Positions 1-8,957 of a DNA stretch of 64,000 nt are shown here, one piece after another. The DNA is from Emcibacter sp. GTDB taxonomy: Bacteria; Pseudomonadota; Alphaproteobacteria; Sphingomonadales; Emcibacteraceae. The position numbers and the translations under genes were made by a program. Numbering within the stretch: the stretch's first letter is position 1; each line of letters starts with the position of its first letter. Location: contig NZ_OY776217.1 of the NCBI RefSeq assembly GCF_963675455.1, positions 2,342,001 through 2,406,000 of the forward strand. Reading direction: 5' to 3'. A model generated the notes under the pieces. It had not been told where the DNA came from. It saw only the letters and a list, made by a program, of their open reading frames with translations, and searched no databases.

Positions 1-2313
1 GTCCGTGATCTGGCGACGGTTCAGCTTGGCGCCATTACCCGTTATGGCGGGGTGACGGCCAACGGCATCGGCGAGACAGTCGAAGGCCTTGTTCTTGGCC
101 TGCGCGGCGCCAATGCCCAGGATGTGGTCGAGGGGGCGCGCGAACGTCTTGCTGCCATCGAACCAAGCCTGCCGGAAGGCGTAAGCATCAACATTTTTTA
201 TGACCGCGGCAAGCTGATCGACAAGGCAATTCATTCGGTCTCCAAGGCGCTGATGGAAGCCATTGTACTTGTGCTTATCCTGCTGGTTGTTTTCCTCGGC
301 GACCTTCGTGCGGCGCTGACCGTGGCGCTGATCCTGCCGCTCGCGGCGCTGGCGACCTTTATCCTGATGAACCGGTTTGGCATGTCCGCCAACCTTATGA
401 GCCTCGGCGGCCTCGCCATTGCCATCGGCATGCTGGTGGACGCGGCGGTCGTGGTAGTGGAAAATATCGTCACCCATCTTGGTCATCGCAAGGGAAACGG
501 CCAGCCCCGGTTGCATATTATTTACCGGGCAGTGAGCGAGGTCTCCGTGCCGATGGCATCCGGTATTTTCATCATCATTATTGTGTTCCTGCCGCTGCTG
601 TCGCTTCAGGGTCTGGAGGGCAAGCTGTTTGTGCCGGTGGCGCTGACTATTGTTTTTGCCCTGTCTGCCTCGCTGGTCCTGTCCCTGACGGTGATACCGG
701 TGATTGCTTCCCTCCTCTCCTTCAATGAGGATCACAAGGATACCTGGCTGGTGCGCAACCTTCAGAAGGGCTACCGTCCACTGCTTGCCTGGTCGCTGGA
801 AAATACGCGCATCGTCGTTATCGCCTCGGTGGTCCTGCTGCTGCTGGCGGCTGTAACCTATACCCAGGTGGGCAAGACTTTCATGCCGGTAATGGACGAG
901 GGCGACATCCTTCTGCAGGTGGAAAAGTTACCCTCCATTTCCCTTGGAAAGTCGCTGGCGATTGATGTCATGATTCAAAAGAAACTGATGGCGGAAGTGC
1001 CGGAAATTACCGGTTATGTCTGGCGTGCAGGTTCCGATGAACTTGGACTCGATCCCATGGGGCTTAATGAAACCGACGGATTTCTGGTTCTCAAGCCTCG
1101 TGAGGAATGGTCTGTGGACAGCAAGGACGAACTGATCGAGAAAATTCAGGCGGTGATCGCGGATATTCCCGGTGTGGGGTTTAACTTCACCCAGCCCATT
1201 GATATGCGGGTATCGGAGATGCTGACCGGGGTGCGCGGCGATATTGCCATCAAGATATTTGGTGAGGACCAGGACGAACTCAACCGTATCGGTGAACAGA
1301 TCGTTGATCTGATGAACGGCATAGACGGGGCCGGCAATATCTATAAACCGGCCAATGACGGCGCCCAATATCTGCAGCTCAGCGTTGACCGGCTGGCGGC
1401 GGGACGGCTTGGTCTCAATGTTGATGACCTGACGCAGGCGCTCCGGGCCCAGGTGGAAGGGGTGACCGTGGGCACTGTTTATGAAGGCGCCCGGCGCACG
1501 CCATTGCTGGTGCGTGGTCCCCAGGATCTTCGGGATAATCCTGCCATGTTCAGCAACCTGACCCTGCCGCTGCCGGACGGGCGCAATGTACCGCTGTCCC
1601 AGGTGGCTAAAATCGAACGGATTGAGGGGCCGGTGTCGATCAAGCGTGAAAAAGGATCCCGCCTGGTGGTGGTGATCGGCAATGTTAAAGATCGCGACCT
1701 GGTTGGTTTTGTCGATGAGGCCAAACAGCGGGTGGCCGAAAAGCTTGCTCTGCCCAGCGGCTATTATCTGGAATGGGGCGGGCAGTTTGAAAACCAGCAA
1801 CGGGCCTCTAAAAGGCTAGCCCTGGTGGTGCCGGTGGCGCTCGGCCTGATTTTCCTGTTGCTGTTTTCCACATTCCGGTCGGTGCGTCAGGCGCTGCTGG
1901 TGCTCAGCAACATACCTTTCGCCATGACCGGCGGGATTATCGCCCTGTGGCTTGCCGGTGAATATCTGTCGGTGCCGGCCTCTGTGGGTTTTATCGCTCT
2001 TTTAGGGATTGCCGTGCTCAATGGCGTCGTGATGGTGACTTATTTCAACCAGTTGAAGGAAATGGGCAAGTCAATGCAGGAGATCATTACCGAGGGCGCC
2101 AGCCGCCGTCTGCGTCCGGTTCTGATGACAGCCAGTATTGCCGCTTTCGGGCTGGTGCCGCTTCTGCTGGCCACCGGACCCGGATCGGAAATCCAGCGGC
2201 CGCTGGCCATTGTGGTGATCGGCGGGCTGTTTACCTCGACCCTGCTGACTCTGGTGCTGCTGCCGATCCTTTATCGTCGTTTTGCCTTTGGCCAAAATAA
2301 AGGAGCTGCCTGA
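1..2313 (+). CDS. CusA/CzcA-type RND metal efflux pump, 5'-truncated by the window edge
   Basis: Inner-membrane proton-driven RND pump subunit of the heavy-metal efflux (HME) group, expected to work with a membrane-fusion protein and an outer-membrane channel, which must lie upstream. The frame is open from base 1, so the visible 770 residues lack roughly the first quarter of a protein that is usually a little over 1000 aa. Seen: hydrophobic membrane blocks (two clusters, around 230-680 and 1820-2290), the RND motif DAAVVVVEN in a transmembrane helix, and a large periplasmic loop between the clusters. The stop overlaps the next start (TGATG), so the downstream small gene is probably translationally coupled. 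Metal specificity cannot be read from this fragment; the neighbouring two-component system suggests metal-responsive control. Confidence 0.92.
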   Translation, partial: VRDLATVQLGAITRYGGVTANGIGETVEGLVLGLRGANAQDVVEGARERLAAIEPSLPEGVSINIFYDRGKLIDKAIHSVSKALMEAIVLVLILLVVFLGDLRAALTVALILPLAALATFILMNRFGMSANLMSLGGLAIAIGMLVDAAVVVVENIVTHLGHRKGNGQPRLHIIYRAVSEVSVPMASGIFIIIIVFLPLLSLQGLEGKLFVPVALTIVFALSASLVLSLTVIPVIASLLSFNEDHKDTWLVRNLQKGYRPLLAWSLENTRIVVIASVVLLLLAAVTYTQVGKTFMPVMDEGDILLQVEKLPSISLGKSLAIDVMIQKKLMAEVPEITGYVWRAGSDELGLDPMGLNETDGFLVLKPREEWSVDSKDELIEKIQAVIADIPGVGFNFTQPIDMRVSEMLTGVRGDIAIKIFGEDQDELNRIGEQIVDLMNGIDGAGNIYKPANDGAQYLQLSVDRLAAGRLGLNVDDLTQALRAQVEGVTVGTVYEGARRTPLLVRGPQDLRDNPAMFSNLTLPLPDGRNVPLSQVAKIERIEGPVSIKREKGSRLVVVIGNVKDRDLVGFVDEAKQRVAEKLALPSGYYLEWGGQFENQQRASKRLALVVPVALGLIFLLLFSTFRSVRQALLVLSNIPFAMTGGIIALWLAGEYLSVPASVGFIALLGIAVLNGVVMVTYFNQLKEMGKSMQEIITEGASRRLRPVLMTASIAAFGLVPLLLATGPGSEIQRPLAIVVIGGLFTSTLLTLVLLPILYRRFAFGQNKGAA

Positions 2314-2624
2314 TGTCTCTCTGTCTGCTCAGCATAACTACACCCGTCGCGCTGGAGGATACGTTCGTTGACTGGCTCATGGACAATCCCCTGGTCGACG
2401 GATTTACCAGTATCCCGGTTTCCGGGCATGGTGCGTCGGAAAGCCGGATGACTTTGGCGGAACGGGTGACGGCCCGGTCGCGCCGGGTCATGTTCCAGGT
2501 CCATATGGAGCAGCCCACGGCGGAACAGCTCCTTGGTGAAATAAAAAGCAGCTTTGCGGGAACTGACCTGCACTATATGCTGGCACCATTACTGGAGGCA
2601 GGACACCTTGAACAGGATGACTAA
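2313..2624 (+). CDS. DUF3240 family small protein
   Basis: A 103-residue soluble protein that resembles the DUF3240 family, small proteins commonly encoded directly after CzcA/CusA-type pumps. Features seen are a beta-strand start (MSLCLLSITTP), a central LAERVTARSRRVMFQVHM segment, and the C-terminal YMLAPLLEAGHL. The start ATG overlaps the pump stop codon by one base and the end overlaps the next gene, so it belongs in the middle of the efflux operon. A ferredoxin-like, PII/CutA-like fold is plausible for this family, but no biochemical role is established here. There is no signal peptide. Confidence 0.75.
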   Translation: MSLCLLSITTPVALEDTFVDWLMDNPLVDGFTSIPVSGHGASESRMTLAERVTARSRRVMFQVHMEQPTAEQLLGEIKSSFAGTDLHYMLAPLLEAGHLEQDD

Positions 2625-2964
2625 ACAACTCTTTTCTTTTACAGGGTTGTGTCTGGTGCTGTCACTGGTGCCAATCAGTATCAGTACGGCGTTTTATGCC
2701 TGGTCTGCTGAAGAGGAACGATATATCTCCCATCATCTAAGTCCGGAGCAGCTTGTCAGGTTGCAACAGGATGGAGATATCCTTGGACTGGAGGAAATTA
2801 TCAACCTGGTACGGCGCAATGAAAGCGACCGGTTGTTGGAAGTGGAACTTCTGGAAAAGAATGATACTCTCTATTACAAGGTAGAGATTCTGGAAAAATC
2901 CGGAATTGTAAAAAAATATTTACTGGATTCCCGGACCGGAAAACCGGTCTCCTGTGACGACTAG
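2608..2964 (+). CDS. Secreted PepSY-like small protein of the efflux operon
   Basis: About 118 residues. An N-terminal hydrophobic segment (LFSFTGLCLVLSLVPISIS) looks like a Sec signal peptide or single membrane anchor. It is followed by a helical stretch (LSPEQLVRLQQDGDILGLEEII) and a beta-rich end (LLEVELLEKNDTLYYKVEIL), the layout of PepSY-type domains, so a periplasmic location is likely. Start choice: a GGAGG at 2594-2598 lies 9 nt before a TTG at 2608; an in-frame ATG at 2617 is the alternative. It overlaps the DUF3240 gene end and precedes the response regulator by 9 nt. Similar small PepSY proteins sit beside sensor kinases in many proteobacteria and may modulate them; that role is inference. 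Confidence 0.7.
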   Translation: MNRMTKQLFSFTGLCLVLSLVPISISTAFYAWSAEEERYISHHLSPEQLVRLQQDGDILGLEEIINLVRRNESDRLLEVELLEKNDTLYYKVEILEKSGIVKKYLLDSRTGKPVSCDD

Positions 2965-2973
2965 GAAGAATAT

Positions 2974-3642
2974 ATGCGCCTGTTGCTGGTGGAAGATGAT
3001 CCAAAACTGGGCCCGCACCTGCAGAAAGATTTGCAGGGACGCGGTTATGCGGTGGATCTGACATCCTCTGGCGAGGAAGCGGAATATATGGGACAGGAAG
3101 TTCCCTACGATATCATTATCCTCGACCTGGGGCTACCGGATAAGCCGGGGACGGAGGTCCTCAAGGCCTGGCGGAGAGAAAGTCTATCAACGCCGGTGCT
3201 GATCCTGACTGCCCGGGACAGCTGGCAGGAAAAGGTGGAAGGTTTCCAGGCCGGCGCCGATGATTATCTGGCCAAGCCTTTTCATTTTGAAGAACTCGTG
3301 GAGCGGCTCGCGGCGTTGATCCGTCGTGCCAACGGGCGGGCGACACCGGTTCTTGAAGTAGGTAGTCTTAAGCTGGATGAAGCTGGCCAGTCGGTGATCC
3401 TGGTGGGCGGGACCTCCCATTCACTGACGGGTACCGAATACCGTCTTCTCCACTATCTGATGCTCAATCCGGGTAAAATCCTGTCCAAGAGCACCCTGAC
3501 CGAACATGTTTATGAGTTTGATGCAGACAAGGACAGCAATGTCATCGAGGTCTATATCCGTCGCTTACGGAAAATACTTCCCGACGGCATGATCCGGACC
3601 CTGCGCGGGCAGGGGTATATGTTCGATGGAGGTCCGGCATGA
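2974..3642 (+). CDS. OmpR/PhoB-family response regulator
   Basis: A 222-residue two-component response regulator. The receiver domain (1-115) has the acidic pair at D8/D9, phospho-acceptor D51 in IILDLGLPD, T79 in ILTARD and K101 in LAKPF. The C-terminal half (about 125-220) is an OmpR-type winged helix with the typical LTGTEYRLLHYLMLNPG and VIEVYIRRLRKIL segments. The stop codon overlaps the kinase start by 4 nt (ATGA), so the pair is cotranscribed and translationally coupled. Position directly after an HME pump suggests it controls that operon in response to metal or envelope stress. It resembles PmrA/QseB/PhoP-like regulators, but no specific orthologue can be assigned. Confidence 0.93.
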   Translation: MRLLLVEDDPKLGPHLQKDLQGRGYAVDLTSSGEEAEYMGQEVPYDIIILDLGLPDKPGTEVLKAWRRESLSTPVLILTARDSWQEKVEGFQAGADDYLAKPFHFEELVERLAALIRRANGRATPVLEVGSLKLDEAGQSVILVGGTSHSLTGTEYRLLHYLMLNPGKILSKSTLTEHVYEFDADKDSNVIEVYIRRLRKILPDGMIRTLRGQGYMFDGGPA

Positions 3643-4964
3643 AAAGTCTCAGGGACCGCTTGACGCTTAACGTATTGATTACCTCGATCCTGTTTTTCAT
3701 TTTCATGATCGCCTTCAATATCTATTACTTCAATCGTTTCGGGGAGGAATTCGTTAAAACCCGTCTCGAGCATGATATCGAGACTCTGCTTGCCGCGCTG
3801 GAGATTGACCCTGCGAACGGTCTTATCGTTCTTGAGGAAAACCGGATCAATCCGATTTTTAAACAGCCTTATTCCGGACATTACTATCGCATTGACGCGG
3901 GCGGGCAGACTTTTTTGTCGCGCTCCCTGTGGGATTATGTCCTGCCGCCTCACGACCATGCCCTCGGGACCCAGGATGTACACCATATACCCGGCCCTCA
4001 GGGGCAGACCCTTCTGCAGCTTGAGGCCAGCTACCGGATTGAGGACAGGGATGTGCTTGTTTCCGTGACCGAGGATTACTCTCCCATTCTCAATAATCTG
4101 AAATGGCTCGGGCTTCTGATTACGTCACTCGGGGCAGGGATCATGGTGATCCTCAGCCTGATGCAGCGCTGGATGGTGGTGCGGGGCCTGAGCCCCCTGA
4201 CTGAAGCGCGCCGGGAACTCACGAAACTTGACCAGGGAGAGCTTCAGCTTCTCCAGGAAGATGTACCCGAGGAGATCAGGCCTCTGGTGGAGGAGATCAA
4301 CCAGCTTCTGGTGCTGGCGGACAATCGCATCAAACGGTCGGCCACAGCGATCGGGAACCTGGCTCACAGCCTGAAAACTCCGCTGGCATTGCTGGAACAT
4401 GTTTTGAACCGTACAGAAACCGGTGCCGACGAAGGCACCCGCAAGGACATGCAGCAGGCACTGGAAGACATCCGTTATCAGCTGGACAGCGAACTCCGGA
4501 AGGCCCGGATTATCGGGACCCCGACCCGCGGGCAGAAAATATCCGTATCCCAGTATATCTCGCCGCTGGTAGAAACCCTGAAAAAGGTTCACGCCTCCAG
4601 GGGACTGGCATTTGACATTCATCTTGGGCCGGGCGCGGTTTTTGCCGGGGACAGTCATGATCTGATGGAGCTTGTGGGCAACCTCATGGATAATGCCTGC
4701 AAATGGGCGGAAAAGAAGGTCAGGTTGAATATTCGTCAGCTGGATGATGGCCTTCTGGTCGAGGTCAGCGACGATGGGCCGGGCGGTACTGCGGATGTGT
4801 TTGCCAACCTTGAAAAACGTGGCATCCGCCGGGATGAATCCGGTGACGGTCATGGTTTGGGGTTGTCCATTGTGCGGGAAATTGTCGACCTCTACAGGGC
4901 GGACATAGAATTTTCCCGTTCGCCTGACCTGGGTGGTCTGGAGATCAGGGTTCTATTTTCCTGA
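3639..4964 (+). CDS. Membrane sensor histidine kinase
   Basis: A 441-residue inner-membrane sensor kinase partnering the preceding response regulator. Seen: first transmembrane helix about residues 11-31, a periplasmic sensor loop of about 120 residues, second helix about 155-175, and a HAMP-like linker. The phospho-acceptor is H243 in NLAHSLKTPLALLEH. The ATPase domain has an N-box (GNLMDNACKWA, about 347-357), G1 DDGPGG (378-383) and G2 GHGLGLSIV (404-412). The H-box with SLKTP resembles the PhoQ-like group. The start overlaps the regulator stop. A hairpin with a T-run follows within 20 nt of the stop, marking the end of the operon. Confidence 0.92.
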   Translation: MKSLRDRLTLNVLITSILFFIFMIAFNIYYFNRFGEEFVKTRLEHDIETLLAALEIDPANGLIVLEENRINPIFKQPYSGHYYRIDAGGQTFLSRSLWDYVLPPHDHALGTQDVHHIPGPQGQTLLQLEASYRIEDRDVLVSVTEDYSPILNNLKWLGLLITSLGAGIMVILSLMQRWMVVRGLSPLTEARRELTKLDQGELQLLQEDVPEEIRPLVEEINQLLVLADNRIKRSATAIGNLAHSLKTPLALLEHVLNRTETGADEGTRKDMQQALEDIRYQLDSELRKARIIGTPTRGQKISVSQYISPLVETLKKVHASRGLAFDIHLGPGAVFAGDSHDLMELVGNLMDNACKWAEKKVRLNIRQLDDGLLVEVSDDGPGGTADVFANLEKRGIRRDESGDGHGLGLSIVREIVDLYRADIEFSRSPDLGGLEIRVLFS

Positions 4965-4982
4965 ACGGGGATGCGAAGTTGT

Positions 4983-5013
4983 AAAATGCGTAAATGATGC
5001 GCATTTTTATTTT
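4983..5013 (+). terminator. Intrinsic terminator after the efflux/two-component operon
   Basis: An 8-bp perfect stem (AAAATGCG at 4983-4990, CGCATTTT at 5000-5007) with a 9-nt loop, followed by a T-rich tail. It lies 18 nt after the kinase stop codon. The AT-rich stem makes it moderately weak. Confidence 0.65.
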
Positions 5014-5125
5014 TAACATATTGAAAATAAATATGGTTCCGGCACCTCCCGGTTGCACCAATTTCCTTTCACAAATATTCTGCCTTTGTAATTCGTGACC
5101 GTGGTGCCTCAACGATCACAAAAGC

Positions 5126-5509
5126 TCAGTGGCGCAGACTGAAGAGGCTGATCTGACGTGTAATAAGGGTTATATCCTTCTGCAGGCGTTTGATCTCCTT
5201 CATTCGGGAAAAAATTTCCAGGGTAATATTCAGCGAGACGGTCTGTGTTATGGACACATTGTTTAACGTGTTGGTTAAAAGTGTGACATGACCTTCATTG
5301 GTCTGGTGAACGATTTCTGTAAAGGTTTCTGGCGTGGCTGTCCCGCTGTTCGACAGGGGGGGGAGGACGTCGCGGCTGCGGATACCATGCTGGTATCAGT
5401 GGTGCTTGCTTCAGGCGCTGCGCCCGTTGCGGTTTCCTGTGACCCCTGTACGGAACAGGAGTTGGCAGCGCAGGAAGCAGAGTGAAATAAAGATAATAAT
5501 ACTCATCGA
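5126..5509 (-). pseudogene. Possible small secreted-protein gene broken by frameshift (G8/C8 tract)
   Basis: No intact gene is present in the 584-nt space between the kinase and the PrnB-like gene, but the minus strand shows coding character in pieces. From the ATG at 5507-5509 a short hydrophobic, signal-like start is read. A second frame, open from 5502, gives a Ser/Ala/Thr-rich linker containing cysteines. After a run of eight C (5356-5363 on the plus strand as G8) a different frame continues through a helical segment with regular hydrophobic spacing and stops at 5126. A one-base change at the C8 tract would join the last two pieces. I do not recognise a family. This could be a decayed gene, a sequencing error, a contingency locus, or noncoding DNA. 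Confidence 0.3.
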
Positions 5510-5548
5510 CGGGACCAGCTGCCCGGTTTGGGAGCCTTTTTAAAAACT

Positions 5549-6721
5549 CTAATCCAGCAAGCCCTCCAGTTGTTGAAGTTTTTCGTGGGCTGTTATCATA
5601 TCGGTTCTTGGGGCGGCCATACGCAGGTCCCGCAGTTTCTCCAGCGCACTGAGCAGTGCCGGGAGCGGGGGGCCGCTGGCAGTAATCTGTTTCAGGTGTT
5701 TTTCCTCCATGTCGCCTGAAGGGGACTCGATGAAGCGGCTGACGAGCTGGTTGTGGTGTTGCTCTGCCGTATGTCCATGTGCCCGGCAGACGTCCAGGAA
5801 TGCCTTTCCATTACACTGGAACCAGTCCTCTTGGTTTGATGATTCTGCGGCTTCAAGAAGCTCGTCCAGAAGGCTTTTGCGACGCAGGCAATCCATCAGG
5901 CGTTTTTGGTCTTCGGGAAGCATATAGGGCATTTTATCAACCATCATCTGGGCGTAATAGGGATCGTTGCCACGACAGAGCCCGAGGAGAAGGTCAATCT
6001 GATTGATCCCCGCAAAGTCGCCGGCATTGGCGCCTCGATATTCGGCCCGGCCGACCCTGTAGGGTTTATAATAGGGCCGGACACAATAAAAGAACCGGCG
6101 CACATCCAGGGTTTCAAACAGGACTTCGTTATAATGCGCCACGTCTTCCAAGGCCTCCCGGGCCGTTTTGAGAAGCAGCCAGGCGGCCTTGTTCGATATT
6201 CCTATAGGAGAAATCCGCATCAGGGCATCTGCCGCCCGCATATAAGAGAAGATACCCATGGTATTATAGTCAATGAAGATGAATTCATCCTTCAGGGAGG
6301 TAAAACTTTTCTGGACACCGTTGACGGCCCTGTTGCGGTCCGCAAGATGAGCCGTGGCGAAACGGGGCGCGACCCCCAGTGAGGCGCCGATATGCAGACC
6401 AAGGGCAGAGGCCTCCTGGAACGGAGAGCTTTTCTCCCGTGCCGGGTTGGTCAGTTCATGCCGTCTCAGGGCACCCAGAAAAAGCCCCAGGTTGCCGAGC
6501 AGGTCGTAGGCCCGGTCGAACCCTTCATCTGTATTTCCCTCGTTGACCAGCGGGCGGATCAGCTTGTTGCCTTCTTCCACGAGCGCGTGTTTGATGTCTT
6601 GCCCGATCTCCTCAATGTCCGCAGGATCTTCCCGGCAAAAATAGAGTTCTTCCAGGGCGGTATTCATCTCCACAAAGGACGTTCGGATCCAGTGATCGAA
6701 TTGTTCAGTTGCTGTGCTCAT
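5549..6721 (-). CDS. PrnB-like protein (DUF1864; IDO/TDO haem superfamily)
   Basis: A 390-residue, all-helical, apparently cytoplasmic protein. It resembles PrnB, the pyrrolnitrin-pathway enzyme that rearranges 7-chlorotryptophan and belongs to the indoleamine/tryptophan dioxygenase haem superfamily. Shared patterns include LGLFLGALRRHE (about 78-89, PrnB LGFFLGSLKRHG), KSFTSLKDE (138-146, PrnB RSYTGLPDE) and VRPYYKPYRVG (214-224, PrnB LRPFYEPIRVG). The likely axial haem ligand is H315 in CRAHGHTAEQ, aligned with PrnB RAPHLKLAER; H317 is the alternative. The start overlaps the aminotransferase stop by 4 nt, so the two are coupled. No halogenase or other pyrrolnitrin gene is nearby, so the reaction is probably a different transformation of tryptophan or a related amino acid. 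Confidence 0.75.
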   Translation of the reverse strand: MSTATEQFDHWIRTSFVEMNTALEELYFCREDPADIEEIGQDIKHALVEEGNKLIRPLVNEGNTDEGFDRAYDLLGNLGLFLGALRRHELTNPAREKSSPFQEASALGLHIGASLGVAPRFATAHLADRNRAVNGVQKSFTSLKDEFIFIDYNTMGIFSYMRAADALMRISPIGISNKAAWLLLKTAREALEDVAHYNEVLFETLDVRRFFYCVRPYYKPYRVGRAEYRGANAGDFAGINQIDLLLGLCRGNDPYYAQMMVDKMPYMLPEDQKRLMDCLRRKSLLDELLEAAESSNQEDWFQCNGKAFLDVCRAHGHTAEQHHNQLVSRFIESPSGDMEEKHLKQITASGPPLPALLSALEKLRDLRMAAPRTDMITAHEKLQQLEGLLD

Positions 6722-7905
6722 TGATCTTTACCGTCGTTAAGGTTGGAAAAATAGGTTTCCATGCGGTTCATGGCTTCCTCAATCCTGTCGTAGGGCTCGG
6801 CCCCGAAACATATGCGCAGGTGGCCTTCACCGGCTGACCCGTAAAAAACGCCCGTTTCCACAACCACCCGGCATTTCTCGAGCAGCTCATCCGCGATCTC
6901 CCGGGATGCCTTGCCGGTTCCGGAAATGTCGGGAAAGGCATATATGGTGGCCTGCGGCACAGGGCAGGTTACGCCCGGCATCCGGTTCAGGCGCTGCACC
7001 ACAAGATCGCGACGACGACAGTCGTCAGCAAGCATTTCCCGAATGCAGTCCTGGGGCCCCTCGAGGGCGGCCCGGGCGCCTTCCTGAACGAAGACATTCA
7101 CATGGGCCACATCATTCATTGTCATTTTCAGAATGCCGGGGATGAACTTTTCATGGGCGACGATATATCCCACACGCCATCCGTCCATGGCATAGGCCTT
7201 GGTGAAGGCGAACAGGCTGAAGGTGCGTTCAAACATGCCGGGGAGGGAGGCAATGCTGACATGCCGGTTGCCGTCATAGCAGATCTGTTCATAAACTTCA
7301 TCGGTCAGCACCAGAAGATCATGTTTGATGGCGAGTTCCGCCAGTCCCTGCAATTCTTCCCGGGAATAGACCCGGCCCGTCGGATTGGCCGGGTTTACCA
7401 GGCAAATCATCCTGGTTTTTTCGGTGATCTTTTCTTCAATCAGGGCGGGATCGATGGAAAAGTTATTATTCTTGTCCAGGGGGGCTAACACGACCTTGCC
7501 GCCGGCCAGCTCGATCTTGTTAATATGCTGGGGGTAATAGGGCTCCAGCAGGATCACCTCGTCACCCGGATCAAGGGCGGCCATGAGCACTGCGTAGGAG
7601 GCGTGCGTCAGGCCGTTGGTCACGATAATCTCGTCTTCACCGACTTGCAGGTCGTTATAGTCGGCGATCCGGTTGACGATTGCCCGGCGAAGGGACGCGT
7701 TTCCCGGAAAGTCTCCGTAATGGACCAGCCCTGACTGCAGCGCTTCGATGGTGGCATTCTTGATGTGTTGCGGGGTGTCAAAACTGGGCATTCCGACTTC
7801 AAGATGGATGACATCAATGCCCTGGGCCATCAGTTTTACGGCTTTCTGGTACATGCCAAAGCTTTTCGGCGAACTGCTGGATATACGGTCGGCGGGCCAT
7901 TTCAC
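6718..7905 (-). CDS. Class I/II PLP-dependent aminotransferase
   Basis: A 395-residue fold-type I aminotransferase. Seen: substrate-binding region HLEVGMPSFDTP (34-45), NPANPTG (171-177), TDEVYE (201-206; Asp contacts the pyridine nitrogen), and the PLP-binding lysine K236 in FAFTKAYAMDGWRVGY. Length is normal. It is the first gene of a two-gene operon with the PrnB-like gene, overlapping by 4 nt, and is divergent from an Lrp/AsnC regulator across a 150-nt AT-rich gap. Together this suggests an inducible amino-acid pathway, perhaps tryptophan, kynurenine or another aromatic amino acid. Its substrate cannot be decided from sequence. Confidence 0.92.
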   Translation of the reverse strand: MKWPADRISSSSPKSFGMYQKAVKLMAQGIDVIHLEVGMPSFDTPQHIKNATIEALQSGLVHYGDFPGNASLRRAIVNRIADYNDLQVGEDEIIVTNGLTHASYAVLMAALDPGDEVILLEPYYPQHINKIELAGGKVVLAPLDKNNNFSIDPALIEEKITEKTRMICLVNPANPTGRVYSREELQGLAELAIKHDLLVLTDEVYEQICYDGNRHVSIASLPGMFERTFSLFAFTKAYAMDGWRVGYIVAHEKFIPGILKMTMNDVAHVNVFVQEGARAALEGPQDCIREMLADDCRRRDLVVQRLNRMPGVTCPVPQATIYAFPDISGTGKASREIADELLEKCRVVVETGVFYGSAGEGHLRICFGAEPYDRIEEAMNRMETYFSNLNDGKDQ

Positions 7906-8055
7906 GATGAGAGTCTCCTTTTGTTATATCTGGAGAAAGATGTAACAGAAGAAATGGGAAATTAATGGCCAAATATATTTGTAAAAATGATTAATTGTAG
8001 ATAATATAATACGTAAATCTTAATTTTATGAAATTAATATCTATAGGGTATTAGA

Positions 8056-8508
8056 GTGGATTCAACAGATAAGCGAATTCTCAAAGCCTTGCAGAAGGAT
8101 GGTCGCATGACCAACCTCAAGCTGGCCGAGGAAGTTAACCTTTCTCCCACGCCCTGCCTCAAGCGGGTACGGGCGCTGGAGGAAAAAGGCGTCATTGACC
8201 ACTATTGCGCGGTCCTTAATCCCGAAAAGGCCGGATATGGTGTAAATGCCATGATCTTAATGAAAATTTCCGCCAATACCCGGGAAGCTGCCATGGAGTT
8301 TGCTGACGCAATTGCAAAAATCAGCGCCGTGACGGAGTGCCATACTGTTGCAGGGCGTTATGATTATATATGTCGTGTCTATGCACGGGATATGCGTGAA
8401 CATGAACGCGTTGTACAGGATGAACTTAGCCGGCTTCCGGGTCTTTCTTCGATGGAAACGCTTTTTGTCCTCAGTACTGCTGTGGAGTTCAGAGGCTTCT
8501 CTTTTTAA
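8056..8508 (+). CDS. Lrp/AsnC-family transcriptional regulator
   Basis: A 150-residue regulator with the AsnC-type N-terminal helix-turn-helix (DSTDKRILKALQKDGRMT, then LAEEVNLSPTPCLKRVRALE, about 2-43) and a C-terminal RAM/ACT-like effector domain (GYGVNAMILMKIS, VAGRYDYICRVYARD). The start is GTG at 8056, preceded by a weak GGG-rich site. It is transcribed away from the aminotransferase/PrnB-like operon, the usual arrangement when the regulator controls its neighbour in response to an amino acid. The shared 7906-8055 region is very AT-rich, typical of Lrp targets. I infer that it senses an amino-acid substrate of that operon. Confidence 0.9.
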   Translation: MDSTDKRILKALQKDGRMTNLKLAEEVNLSPTPCLKRVRALEEKGVIDHYCAVLNPEKAGYGVNAMILMKISANTREAAMEFADAIAKISAVTECHTVAGRYDYICRVYARDMREHERVVQDELSRLPGLSSMETLFVLSTAVEFRGFSF

Positions 8509-8729
8509 GCATGGGCCCAAGGGGATAACAGGATAGGGACAGGTTCGGGCGGGTTCAGCCGCCACAGCTGCCGTCGCCTGTGCAATTTCCTCCTTAACCT
8601 ATTGGGATTATTGAACGTTCCGGTGCATCCCCGTCGCATGATTCCAAAGATTTCCCTCTGTTCTTTAAGATGTATAAAACGCTATTTCTTCGGCAACTGC
8701 ATTCTGTTTTCGCCAAAATGATTTGGATA

Positions 8730-8957
8730 TTATGAGACGGTAAAACTCTTCTGGCGGCATTCACTCGGGCTGATGCCGAATTCCTGCCGGAAGGCCTTAC
8801 TGAAGTGTGAGGTGTCGTTAAAACCGCAACGGAAGGCCAGTACAGTGATGGAAATATCCTGCGCACTGGGTTTGCCAAGCTCCACCCTGGCATTGATGAG
8901 CCGCTGTTGACGGATGTAGCCGGCAACAGTATGGCCTGTTTCGCTGAATACCTTGTA
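8730..8957 (-). pseudogene. 3' fragment of an AraC-family regulator gene
   Basis: About 75 residues of an AraC-type DNA-binding domain: VLYKVFSETGHTVAGYIRQQ, then ISITVLAFRCGFNDTSHFS and KAFRQEFGISPSECRQ, ending at a normal stop codon. Upstream of about 8957 the frame stays open, but its translation is just the antisense of an acyltransferase fragment, so the true N-terminal part (usually 200 or more residues) is missing. No start or ribosome site exists at the junction. This is a gene remnant, not a short regulator. Confidence 0.7.

Noticed and set aside
928..1800. Long open frame on the minus strand inside the RND pump gene
   Set aside because: It lies antisense to a continuous, well-conserved pump frame and has no recognisable domain; it is a codon-bias shadow.
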